The notes: generated by a model from the letters alone, not told the origin. A stretch of 7,094 nt of DNA from Bacillota bacterium (GCA_023409755.1 JAEYRA010000152.1:1-7094); one strand, 5' to 3'; positions 1 through 5,605 are shown, counted from the first letter of the stretch. Program-made: numbers and translations.

Positions 1-14
1 GGTAACACCCCATC

Positions 15-31
15 GCAACACGCTGTGTTGC
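15..31. repeat. Perfect 7-bp hairpin with 3-base loop
   Basis: The arm at 15-21 (GCAACAC) pairs with 25-31 (GTGTTGC) around a gct loop. The tight three-base loop matches the style of the other hairpins in this intergenic region, although the stem sequence differs. No T-run follows on either strand, so an ordinary intrinsic terminator is not indicated. Its role is unknown. Confidence 0.55.
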
Positions 32-53
32 TCGCACCACTCTCAACGATTTT

Positions 54-114
54 GGCGAATCGTCTGCCGTGGCTGGTCGCATGCTTCGCGTGCCTGGTCG
101 TGCCGTTTCGGCAC
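54..114. repeat. Paired-hairpin repeat, copy 1
   Basis: This copy starts with GGCGAATCG, followed by a diverged stretch and a conserved 44-base core at 71-114. The core matches 38 of 44 bases of copy 2 (315-358). It can form two successive hairpins with 3-base loops. The first is 79-84 with 88-93, containing one T-G wobble. The second is GTGCCG (100-105) with CGGCAC (109-114) around ttt. The stems are kept while the loop differs from copy 2, as in a structured intergenic repeat family. It could be REP- or MITE-like, but the family was not recognised. Confidence 0.65.
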
Positions 115-203
115 TACTCGGCCCTGCGACCTGGCCGCTCACCCATGCAACCTGGGCGCGGGGGTAACACCGCTTCATTCGGCGGGAGGAAAGGCTAAAG
201 TCA

Positions 204-320
204 ATGCGAACAGAAAAGAAAATCCTGCCCAAAGGTAAACGTATCCTTGGAAACCCGCATGAGCGCTATCATTTGATATCGTTCGGCGGCATGTGCGGCG
301 AATCGGACACGCTGGGCTGA
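204..320 (+). CDS. Possible small protein of 38 residues
   Basis: An ATG at 204 opens a 38-codon frame ending in TGA at 318-320. A purine-rich GGGAGGAAAGG lies at 184-194, a plausible ribosome binding site whose core sits about 13 bases before the ATG, slightly further than usual. The predicted product starts MRTEKKILPKGKR, is basic at its N-terminus, and ends GGMCGESDTLG with a single cysteine. No signal peptide or membrane segment is visible. The last eight codons lie inside repeat copy 2, which begins at 297. The base composition is less GC-rich than the neighbouring genes. It may be a real small peptide, a relic, or chance; no family was recognised. Confidence 0.3.
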   Translation: MRTEKKILPKGKRILGNPHERYHLISFGGMCGESDTLG

Positions 321-358
321 TCGCACGCTTCGCGTGCCTAGTCGTGCCGAAACGGCAC
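297..358. repeat. Paired-hairpin repeat, copy 2
   Basis: This is a direct copy of 54-114, starting with the same GGCGAATCG. The core at 315-358 differs from copy 1 at 6 of 44 positions. The first hairpin is perfect: GCACGC (323-328) with GCGTGC (332-337) around ttc. The second extends slightly past the shared core as a perfect 9-bp stem, GTCGTGCCG (341-349) with CGGCACGAC (353-361), around aaa; copy 1 has ttt in that loop. An outer pairing of 315-323 with 358-366 (8 of 9 pairs) would compete with the second hairpin. The unit begins inside the small ORF and ends about 14 bases from the stop codon of the minus-strand gene at 375. Confidence 0.7.
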
Positions 359-361
359 GAC
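341..361 (-). terminator. Strong hairpin after the calcium-loop gene, no U-tract
   Basis: A perfect 9-bp stem with a 3-base loop lies 13 bases beyond the stop codon of the minus-strand gene ending at 375. A second perfect 6-bp hairpin (323-337) follows. In the minus-strand transcript no run of U follows either hairpin, so this is not a canonical intrinsic terminator. Two tandem hairpins could instead protect an mRNA 3' end or assist termination. The position suggests a 3'-end role, but the hairpin is also part of the repeat, so its presence may be incidental. Confidence 0.3.
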
Positions 362-374
362 CAGCCAGCCGCGA

Positions 375-1412
375 CTACAAAGTTAAATCAATGTGCTGCA
401 CCGTGCCCACACCGCCGTTCTCCTTCAGGAACACGCCGGTAGAGCGCACGGTGCCCAGTGTGTCGTTGGCGGCGGTGGTCAGGTCAAAATCGGCCAGGGC
501 ACGTCCCAGATAGATGGCACCTATGCCCTTCACCCCCAGCGCCAGCAGCCGGCGTTCGCCGCTCTCGTCCACCGTCCAGATGCGCAGCTTGTCGTAGATG
601 GCGTCGTTCTCGTCAATCCAGCCGTTGCGGTCGCCGTCGTAAGCGGCCAGCTCCCCAAAGCCATCCCCGCTGGTGGGGCCGAAGAGCTCGGAGCCGTCGT
701 CGATGACGCCGTTGCCGTTGCCATCGAGCGCCAGGAAGCCGCTGCCCGGCCCCACAAAGGCGATCTGGTCAGGTTGTCCGTCGCGGTCCAGGTCAAAGCG
801 GAAGGTACGATCCCCCAGCGCCGGCCCGCCGTTGAAGTTGAGCACCAGCGGGTCCACCTGGTTGCCGATGCGCAGATGAATGCTTTCGGTCTGCGTAAAG
901 GAGCGACTCAGGTTGAGCTGGGCGCTGAAGCGGATGGTGCGGCCGTCGGCAGTCTGCACCGTGCCACGGGCGTCAAAGTGCATGGACTGCGTCTCGGTGA
1001 TCGTCGTGGTGCTGTCATATTGCAGGGAGAACCCCGCCAGCCCCACCGTGCCCGCCGGGGCCGGGGAGGGGGCGGCACCGCCCAGTCTCAACTCCTTGGG
1101 CACCAGCAGTTTGACCTTCTTGCCGGTCAGCATCTCCAGCATCCGTTCCAGCAGCGTCAGTTTCGTCCTGTCTTCGTTGGTGAGTTCGATGGAGAGGGTC
1201 TTGCCGGCGGCGTCGGTTTTCTTCGCTTGTTTCTGCTGTGTCAGGGCGGAGTTCAGCGCCCGCAGCCGGGTGGCTGTGGCGGCGTCCAGTGCGTTTTCGG
1301 GTCTGTCGGGGTTGGTGTTACGGCCGTTGATCAGAAGAGTTTGTTGTCGGCTTGCCGTCAGCGACGATTTGCTCGCCGCCCGCAGGGATACCTGCGACGA
1401 TGTGATTTTCAT
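375..1412 (-). CDS. Calcium-loop (RTX/EF-hand-like) protein, uncharacterised family
   Basis: This 345-residue protein has three calcium-loop-like motifs. They are D207-x-D209-x-D211-G..D215, D230-x-N232-x-N234-G..D238-D239 followed by G-S-E-L-F-G, and D259-x-D261-x-N263-G..D267 with D270. The N-terminus (MKITSSQVSL) is polar and Ser/Thr-rich, with no signal peptide or membrane helix. Residues about 75-107 look helical and basic; 125-185 look like alternating beta strands. From memory, this layout and the C-terminal VRSTGVFLKE...GTVQHIDL match a widespread hypothetical family of motile bacteria; I could not search. Calcium binding is inferred from the motifs. The start is supported by AGGGAGG at 1421-1427, eight bases before the ATG. 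It appears monocistronic, with a SigD-like promoter upstream at 1493-1519. Confidence 0.9.
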   Translation of the reverse strand: MKITSSQVSLRAASKSSLTASRQQTLLINGRNTNPDRPENALDAATATRLRALNSALTQQKQAKKTDAAGKTLSIELTNEDRTKLTLLERMLEMLTGKKVKLLVPKELRLGGAAPSPAPAGTVGLAGFSLQYDSTTTITETQSMHFDARGTVQTADGRTIRFSAQLNLSRSFTQTESIHLRIGNQVDPLVLNFNGGPALGDRTFRFDLDRDGQPDQIAFVGPGSGFLALDGNGNGVIDDGSELFGPTSGDGFGELAAYDGDRNGWIDENDAIYDKLRIWTVDESGERRLLALGVKGIGAIYLGRALADFDLTTAANDTLGTVRSTGVFLKENGGVGTVQHIDLTL

Positions 1413-1492
1413 GGGTGTGACCTCCCTGTCACTGGCAGCCCGAAGACCAGCGTCCGTGCTGGGTCTCCCAAATGGGATGGGCTGTCCTTTCT

Positions 1493-1519
1493 ATATCGGT
1501 CACTTTGGCAAACGGGTTA
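1493..1519 (-). promoter_or_regulatory. SigD/FliA-like flagellar promoter candidate
   Basis: On the minus strand, TAAC (1516-1519), exactly 15 bases, then ACCGATAT (1493-1500) fits the flagellar sigma consensus TAAA-N15-GCCGATAT at 10 of 12 positions. Transcription would start near 1486, giving a leader of roughly 75 bases before the gene starting at 1412. That leader contains a possible hairpin, AGACCAGC with GCTGGGTCT (1444-1466, one bulge). No comparable sigma-A promoter was seen in the same gap. The target gene resembles a family I associate with motile bacteria, which fits this reading. No other flagellar gene is in the window to support it. Confidence 0.5.
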
Positions 1520-1527
1520 AGTACTTA
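1518..1527. promoter_or_regulatory. 10-bp perfect palindrome TAAGTACTTA at the -35 edge
   Basis: TAAGTACTTA reads the same on both strands and overlaps the outer two bases of the predicted -35 element at 1516-1519. The position would suit a dimeric regulator controlling the promoter. It could also be chance, although AT-rich palindromes are uncommon in this GC-rich sequence. No regulator gene is adjacent. Confidence 0.2.
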
Positions 1528-1529
1528 CC

Positions 1530-1555
1530 AAAAAGGGTGCGGCAAGCGGTGCCCG
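1530..1555 (-). terminator. Weak possible terminator of the five-gene operon
   Basis: About 20 bases past the last stop codon of the operon (1576), the minus strand reads CGGGCA, loop ccgct, TGCCG, then caccc and TTTTT (complement of 1530-1534). The stem is five pairs with one bulge. The T-run starts about five bases after the stem rather than directly after it. Placement at the operon end favours a terminator, but the geometry is poor. Confidence 0.3.
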
Positions 1556-1575
1556 GCCAGGGGTCGCGCCTTGCG

Positions 1576-2430
1576 TCATGACGCATCGGGGCGGCACTTC
1601 TCACAGGGGCGGTACCCGGCGGCTTCGGCTTCGGCGGCGGTGCCAAAGTACACGCGGTTGGCCTCCAGAATGTGGGCGGCGCTGGCGCAGTCAGCGCGGT
1701 GGTAGACGCTGCCATTGCGGCTGGCCACCAAGGCTCCCTCGGCGGTGGTGGCGGGAGTCTCCGCACCCTGTGTGCCAGCAACTGCTGTGGGCGCAGTCGT
1801 TGGCGCGGTGGTCGCCGTCTCCCCATTTTCGCCGGGCTGGCACTTTACACAGGGGCGGTACCCGGCGGCTTCGGCTTTGGCGGCGGTGCCAAACCAGACG
1901 CGGTTGGCTTCGAGTATGCGGGCGGCGCTGGCGCAGTCGGCCCGGTGGTAGACGCTGCCGCCGCTGCTGGCTACGAAGGCTCCCTGTGCGGCGGCGGGGG
2001 GAGCGGACTGGGTGGCTGTGCTGGCGGCCAGAGCCGCGGCAGGGGAAGGGTTGGGTGTGCCCATGGAGGGGGAAACAACCTCGGTTGCAGCCGTGCCCAC
2101 CACCGGTGTGCCAGCAGTACCCGGCCCGGCGGGCAGGCTCTGGGCCAATGCGGCCCCCAGCCCCAGGCACACCAGCGCCCCGCCAAAGGCGGTCAGCACC
2201 ACCAGCCGCCGGTGGAAGGCTGCGGCTTCATATAGCGCGATGGCGCAAAAGAGGAGGAACGGCAGCCCCAGCAACAGCAGGCCCCAGCTCCACCGCCACA
2301 GGAGCAGAGCCGCCGCTACGGCGTAGTAGGTGCCGGCAATGAGCATGGAGGATTCGTTGCGGCGGCGGAAGCCCGGAATGAGACTCACCCAACGGCGAAG
2401 GCCGCCCAGTGCCCGGCGCACCCATTCCAT
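1576..2430 (-). CDS. Membrane protein with two Ada-like zinc-binding modules
   Basis: This is a 284-residue protein. Three hydrophobic segments (about 29-48, 49-68 and 77-97) are followed by an Ala/Pro/Thr linker, one module (about 151-199), a second linker and another module (about 233-281). Each module reads VAS..GSVYHRADC, then NRV.FGTA..AEAAGYRPC..C, as in the Ada metal-binding fold. Likely zinc ligands are H162, C166, C194, C197 and H244, C248, C276, C279. The modules share 41 of 50 residues. In Ada's FCRPSC motif the first cysteine accepts methyl groups; here it is histidine (YHRADC), so DNA methyl repair is unlikely and a structural zinc or docking role is inferred. The start at 2430 is supported by AAAGGAGGG (2437-2445) six bases upstream. 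It is the last operon gene, 19 bases after the amidase paralogue. Confidence 0.88.
   Translation of the reverse strand: MEWVRRALGGLRRWVSLIPGFRRRNESSMLIAGTYYAVAAALLLWRWSWGLLLLGLPFLLFCAIALYEAAAFHRRLVVLTAFGGALVCLGLGAALAQSLPAGPGTAGTPVVGTAATEVVSPSMGTPNPSPAAALAASTATQSAPPAAAQGAFVASSGGSVYHRADCASAARILEANRVWFGTAAKAEAAGYRPCVKCQPGENGETATTAPTTAPTAVAGTQGAETPATTAEGALVASRNGSVYHRADCASAAHILEANRVYFGTAAEAEAAGYRPCEKCRPDAS
1585..1734 (-). repeat. Internal module repeat, copy B (C-terminal)
   Basis: This stretch encodes the C-terminal Ada-like module (residues 233-282) and is a direct repeat of 1831-1980 at an offset of 246 bases. The two include an identical 30-base run (1602-1631 equals 1848-1877). Such DNA similarity suggests fairly recent duplication or gene conversion within the gene. 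Confidence 0.85.
1831..1980 (-). repeat. Internal module repeat, copy A (first module)
   Basis: This stretch encodes the first Ada-like module (residues 151-200), paired with 1585-1734. All Cys and His positions are kept between copies. The nine amino-acid differences, such as F/L, R/H, W/Y, K/E and V/E, lie outside the proposed metal ligands. Confidence 0.85.
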
Positions 2431-2449
2431 GGCAAGCCCTCCTTTCCGG

Positions 2450-3649
2450 TCAGCCGGCGGCCACCGTGGCGAAGTAGTCCTCAAATCCATCGGCCAGGGC
2501 GGCCACCAGAGCCGCGCGGTAGCCATCGTCGGCCAGCCGCTCGTCGTCATCTCGGTCCGCCAGGCTCCCCGGCTCCACCAGTGCCACCGGCACTTTGCTC
2601 CAGTTGAGGCCCGCCACGGCGTCGCTGGTGCCAAGTGAACGGCTGGCAAGGGTTGGACCGTAGGCCAACCCGGCCTGCAGGCAGCGGCTGAGCTTGCGGC
2701 TCTCGGCCAGCAGCGCGCCGGTCTGGTAGCCGCGTTCGGCGGGCTGCACGGCGGCACAGCCGGCCTCATCGCCGCAGCGGATGACCACGGTGGCATCGGG
2801 TTTCTCCACGTTGATGCGCTTGGCCCGCAGTACCGCAGCAATGTCGGCGTCGTTGTCAATGCGGGTCAGCAGCACCCGTGCTCCCAGCGCTTCCAACTCG
2901 TCGGCCAGCGCCAGTGCCAGCTCCAGGTTGCGTTGGTAATCCCACGCGCCGCTCTCCGCCCCCTGCACGCGCCGGTAAGTCGTCAATTTCACCGGGCTGT
3001 CTCGCTCCGGGGAGAGGGGCTCGGCCTCGTAGCGCTGGGTGGCCTGCCCGGCGGCGTCAATGGCGATGTAGCGGCCCTCCAGCGCCAGCGGTATGCGCTC
3101 AATCCTGTCTTCGCCCCAGCGGGCGTACGTGGTGCGCAGGGCCTCCCGGGTGTCGTCGGTCAGCTGGCCGTCGGGGGGCAGGCCCACCCAACGCTGAAAA
3201 AGCGACAGTTCGTAGACGTTGTCATCCCGCCACAGGCCGTCGGGGGTGTAGCAGCCGAAGCCCCAAAGGGCCAGCAGCTTCTCCAGCAGTCCCGCCTGGG
3301 CGCCGGTCAGGTCCGCCGTGCCAAAGTCCAGCGGTTGGCCGCTGACGGTGGACACGGGCAGCTGCTGGCCCCCGTTGCCGGGGGGTGGGGGAGTGGTGCT
3401 GCCATCGGGTGGGGTGGCAGGGGCCGTGCCCTGGGGTTGGCCGCTGGTGTCAGCCGGGCTGGGCTGCCCACTGTCTGGGGTGCCAGGGCTTTCCGTGGGG
3501 GCGGCGGTGCCGGCCTGCGGCGTGTGGGTGAAAGTTGTTGCGTCCGTCCCCGCTGTTGCCCCCGGCGGGGGCGCGGCGCAGCCCGCCAGCCCTGCCAGCA
3601 TCAGCAGGGCCAACAGCAGCGCGCGGAGGCGGACGGGATGACGGTTCAT
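2450..3649 (-). CDS. Lipoprotein amidase paralogue, probably catalytically dead
   Basis: This 399-residue lipoprotein has a basic N-terminus, a hydrophobic stretch and the lipobox L-A-G-C24. A Pro/Thr/Gly-rich linker (about 25-105) follows. Residues 108-193 match the N-terminal domain of the neighbouring amidase (DFGTADLTG, WGFG, LFQRW.GL, EGRYI). The rest follows the Amidase_3 fold, but zinc ligands are altered relative to the neighbour: H133 becomes G201, E169 becomes D237, H223 becomes C292. Only the final Glu (E359 in ALVEPG) remains. Without its zinc ligands it should not cleave peptidoglycan; a binding, scaffold or regulatory role is inferred. The frame is intact and long, so it is not simply decayed. 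Its ATG overlaps the preceding TGA (ATGA), with AGGAAG at 3654-3659 as ribosome binding site. Confidence 0.92.
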   Translation of the reverse strand: MNRHPVRLRALLLALLMLAGLAGCAAPPPGATAGTDATTFTHTPQAGTAAPTESPGTPDSGQPSPADTSGQPQGTAPATPPDGSTTPPPPGNGGQQLPVSTVSGQPLDFGTADLTGAQAGLLEKLLALWGFGCYTPDGLWRDDNVYELSLFQRWVGLPPDGQLTDDTREALRTTYARWGEDRIERIPLALEGRYIAIDAAGQATQRYEAEPLSPERDSPVKLTTYRRVQGAESGAWDYQRNLELALALADELEALGARVLLTRIDNDADIAAVLRAKRINVEKPDATVVIRCGDEAGCAAVQPAERGYQTGALLAESRKLSRCLQAGLAYGPTLASRSLGTSDAVAGLNWSKVPVALVEPGSLADRDDDERLADDGYRAALVAALADGFEDYFATVAAG

Positions 3650-4650
3650 TGCACTTCCTGGAAGTAGCGGGTGATGCCCGCCACAAAGCCTTTCACGAGT
3701 TTCTTCTGGTAGGCGGTGGTGTTCAGTTTTTTGTCCTCAGCTTTGTTGGTCATGAAGCCCATCTCCACCAGGCAGGTCGGCATCTTGGCCCAGTTGAGGG
3801 AGCAGAGATCGCGGCGGTTATCGAGCCCGAGATCCTTTGCCCCGGTGGCGTCGATGGCCTCCTCCTGGATGAGGGCGGCCAGTGTCCGGCTGTCTTTCAG
3901 TACGTCGCCCTTCTGGTAGCCGCGCTTGACTGGCTGCAGGGTGTGCAAGCCGTGCTTGCTGCGCTTGCTGCTGCCGTCACAATGCAGGGTGAGCAACAGA
4001 TCCACCCCGGCCTTGTTCATCGTGCGTGCGCGGCTGGCGTTGCTGATGTTGACGTTGTGGGTGGTGCGCGCCATCAGCACCCGGGCGCCCTTGTCCTGCA
4101 GGGCGGTCTGCAGCCGCAGAGCCACCTTCAGGTTGATCTTGTACTCCGGCACGCGGCTCGCGATGCCCGTGGTGCCGGCGGAGACCTTCTTGCGGGTTTC
4201 GCTGCCCTTTTCTGGCGACACCCGCTCCCGGCCGTTGTTGGGCTTGCCTTGGTGGCCAGCGTTGACGCCGATGTACCGGCCTTCCAGCGGGAGCTTGGTG
4301 CGCGGGATTTTCGTGGCCCCATAGGTGGCCCAGGCGGCGGCCATTTTGCTGCGCAGGGCCTTTGTCACCTTGCCATTGGGGGTGAGGCCCGCCCAGCGCT
4401 GAAAGAGCGTCAGTTCGTAGGTGTCCTCGTCGCTCCACTTCCCATCGGTGCCCCAGTAGCCGAAGCCCCACTGGGCCAGCAGACGCTCGGTCTTGGCGGC
4501 AGCTTTACCGGTGAGGTTCGCTGTGGCGAAGTCCATGGGTGCGGCTGCGGCAGTGGTGGCGGTAGCGGCCAGCGCCGGGGAAACGGTGCCCAGCACCAGC
4601 GCCACTGTGACCAGCAGCGCGGCCAGCGTTCTAGCGCGATATGCGTTCAT
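3646..4650 (-). CDS. N-acetylmuramoyl-L-alanine amidase (Amidase_3), secreted
   Basis: This 334-residue enzyme is predicted to cleave the bond between N-acetylmuramic acid and L-alanine of the peptidoglycan stem. A signal peptide covers about residues 1-28, with cleavage after SPALA. Residues 40-105 form a small domain (DFATANLTG, WGFGYWGTDGKW, LFQRWAGL..NGKVT) resembling a peptidoglycan-binding helper domain. The zinc amidase domain starts at GRYIGVNAGH. The family's catalytic residues appear intact: H133 (NAGHQG), E169 (PEYKINL), H223 (TLHCDGS) and E296 (CLVEMGF). The insert around 140-167 (SPEKGSETRKKVSAGTTG) is of a type I associate with clostridial homologues. Its start overlaps the transporter gene by 20 bases, with AGGGGGAG (4657-4664) six bases upstream of the ATG. 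It is the third gene of the operon. Confidence 0.95.
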   Translation of the reverse strand: MNAYRARTLAALLVTVALVLGTVSPALAATATTAAAAPMDFATANLTGKAAAKTERLLAQWGFGYWGTDGKWSDEDTYELTLFQRWAGLTPNGKVTKALRSKMAAAWATYGATKIPRTKLPLEGRYIGVNAGHQGKPNNGRERVSPEKGSETRKKVSAGTTGIASRVPEYKINLKVALRLQTALQDKGARVLMARTTHNVNISNASRARTMNKAGVDLLLTLHCDGSSKRSKHGLHTLQPVKRGYQKGDVLKDSRTLAALIQEEAIDATGAKDLGLDNRRDLCSLNWAKMPTCLVEMGFMTNKAEDKKLNTTAYQKKLVKGFVAGITRYFQEVQ

Positions 4651-5179
4651 GGGTCACTCCCCCTGCCGCCCGGGCGGCGGCTCCAAATTTATGGAAGAAC
4701 GGGATGGAAACGGCGGCGGTCAGCGCGCCGGTTGCCAGGCCCGCAACCATCAGCACCGGAAGATAGGCGAAGATGCCGGCGTCGCCCAGCACGGCGGCGG
4801 CCACCAGCACCTGACCCAGGTTGTGGGCGGCGGCCCCGCCCACGCTCACGCCAAAGAGTGAGAACGCCCGCCCGTACCCCTGTTTGAGGCCGAGCATGGT
4901 AAAGAGCGCCAGGAATGACCCGGTCAGTGAGAACGCCAAGCCTGTGACGCCCCCACCCATCAGGGCCCCCAGCAGGCACCGTGCCCCCACGATGGCCGCC
5001 GCCGAGGGTACATCAAGGAAGAAGAGAGCGAACATGGTCACGATGTTGGCCAGGCCGAGCTTGACGCCCGGCAGCGGCACCAGCGTCTCCAGCGGCAGGA
5101 ACCGCTCCAGCGCCGAGAGGGCCGCGGCCACGGCGGTCAGCAGGGCCAGCTGTGTCAGTTTACGGGCGGAGAATTTCAT
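4631..5179 (-). CDS. Gx transporter family membrane protein
   Basis: This 182-residue protein consists mostly of hydrophobic helices (about 10-25, 40-58, 60-78, 82-98, 105-130, 135-160), compatible with five or six membrane spans. The signature LERFLP...PLPGVKLGLANIVT near the N-terminus and SVGGAAAHNLGQVL at 112-125 are typical of the Gx family. That family is often labelled heptaprenyl diphosphate synthase component I, although it looks like a small transporter or ECF S-component-like protein. Its substrate is unknown. The ATG overlaps the TGA of the NusG domain II gene as ATGA, and GGAGGAGG lies at 5193-5200, 13 bases upstream. A longer upstream frame would run through the NusG-type gene and was not used. 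The stop TAG at 4631-4633 lies inside the amidase start region. Confidence 0.92.
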   Translation of the reverse strand: MKFSARKLTQLALLTAVAAALSALERFLPLETLVPLPGVKLGLANIVTMFALFFLDVPSAAAIVGARCLLGALMGGGVTGLAFSLTGSFLALFTMLGLKQGYGRAFSLFGVSVGGAAAHNLGQVLVAAAVLGDAGIFAYLPVLMVAGLATGALTAAVSIPFFHKFGAAARAAGGVTHERISR

Positions 5180-5577
5180 CGCGCGATCACATCCTCCTCC
5201 CCGTTGTCCTGGGCGCTGACGACCTTGACGAGCACGCGGTTGGGCACGCAGGCAGAAATCTGCCCCGGGCGGCTGATCCACCCGGTGTTGACGCAGGTGC
5301 GGTCGGGGCAGTCGGCGTTGTCAAAGCGGATGTGCCCCTGCTCGGCCACAATGTGGTTGTGGTATTCGCCAGTGAGCTCGAAGCTCTGCGTTTGGGCCAG
5401 GGTGGTGAGGTTGATGAGCCGCACGAGCTTGCCGTTTTGGTACACCTCTGCCGTAACAGCCCCGCCGGACGCGCGGCTGCCGGCACCCAGCGCCGTGGCC
5501 CCCACGGCCAACAGCACAGCCAGCGCCACAATGAGAACATCGCCCCAACGGAGCCAACCCAACACTCGACGGATCAT
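5176..5577 (-). CDS. NusG domain II-containing membrane-anchored protein
   Basis: This 133-residue protein has one N-terminal membrane segment (about 13-33) and then a NusG_II-type domain. The domain reads AEVYQNGKLV, then NHIVAEQGHIRF..ADCPDRTCV.TGWI..PGQ....CVPNRV. Three conserved cysteines (C90, C95, C110) and the GW and PN residues match the family. The domain is probably outside the membrane. The family is commonly found beside Gx transporter genes, often near ApbE-type flavin transferases, but its function is unsettled. The start at 5577 has AGGGGG (5582-5587) four bases upstream; an in-frame ATG at 5599 overlaps the predicted -10, so it is less likely. It is the first gene of the operon. 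Confidence 0.9.
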   Translation of the reverse strand: MIRRVLGWLRWGDVLIVALAVLLAVGATALGAGSRASGGAVTAEVYQNGKLVRLINLTTLAQTQSFELTGEYHNHIVAEQGHIRFDNADCPDRTCVNTGWISRPGQISACVPNRVLVKVVSAQDNGEEDVIAR

Positions 5578-5596
5578 GTAACCCCCTATTCGCCCC

Positions 5597-5605
5597 ATTG
5601 TACCA
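5597..5605 (-). promoter_or_regulatory. Extended -10 promoter of the envelope operon
   Basis: On the minus strand TGGTACAAT is a TG-extended -10 element, with TACAAT matching TATAAT at five of six positions. No good -35 lies 16-18 bases upstream, which extended -10 promoters tolerate. Transcription would start near 5590, leaving a leader of about 13 bases that still contains the AGGGGG ribosome binding site of the gene starting at 5577. Confidence 0.5.

Larger units (their letters stand above)
1..374. other. Intergenic region with repeated stem-loops
   Basis: No recognisable large gene lies here. The stretch holds a hairpin at 15-31, two diverged copies of a paired-hairpin repeat (54-114 and 297-358), and a small possible ORF (204-320). 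The 9-mer ggtaacacc occurs at 1-9 and again at 162-170. Positions 200-290 are visibly less GC-rich than the flanks. The region lies directly downstream of the minus-strand gene ending at 375, so the rightmost hairpins would fall in that gene's 3' untranslated region. No tRNA, rRNA or known riboswitch was recognised. Confidence 0.7.

Noticed and set aside
1..198. Open plus-strand frame from the window edge to TAA at 196-198 (65 codons)
   Set aside because: It has no visible start, runs through the hairpin repeat, and the product has no recognisable domain; long stop-free frames are expected in GC-rich DNA.
393..1520. Long plus-strand frame of 375 codons opposite the calcium-loop gene
   Set aside because: The minus-strand frame has clear domain motifs, a good ribosome binding site and a promoter; the plus product is low-complexity and resembles no protein family.
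2431..2859. N-terminal extension of the zinc-module protein upstream to 2859
   Set aside because: The extension overlaps the amidase paralogue in another frame and has no domain; AAAGGAGGG six bases before the ATG at 2430 fixes the start there.
3535..4887. Long plus-strand frame of 450 codons opposite the amidase and transporter genes
   Set aside because: It spans the antisense of three minus-strand genes whose products are clearly recognisable; it is a GC-driven shadow.
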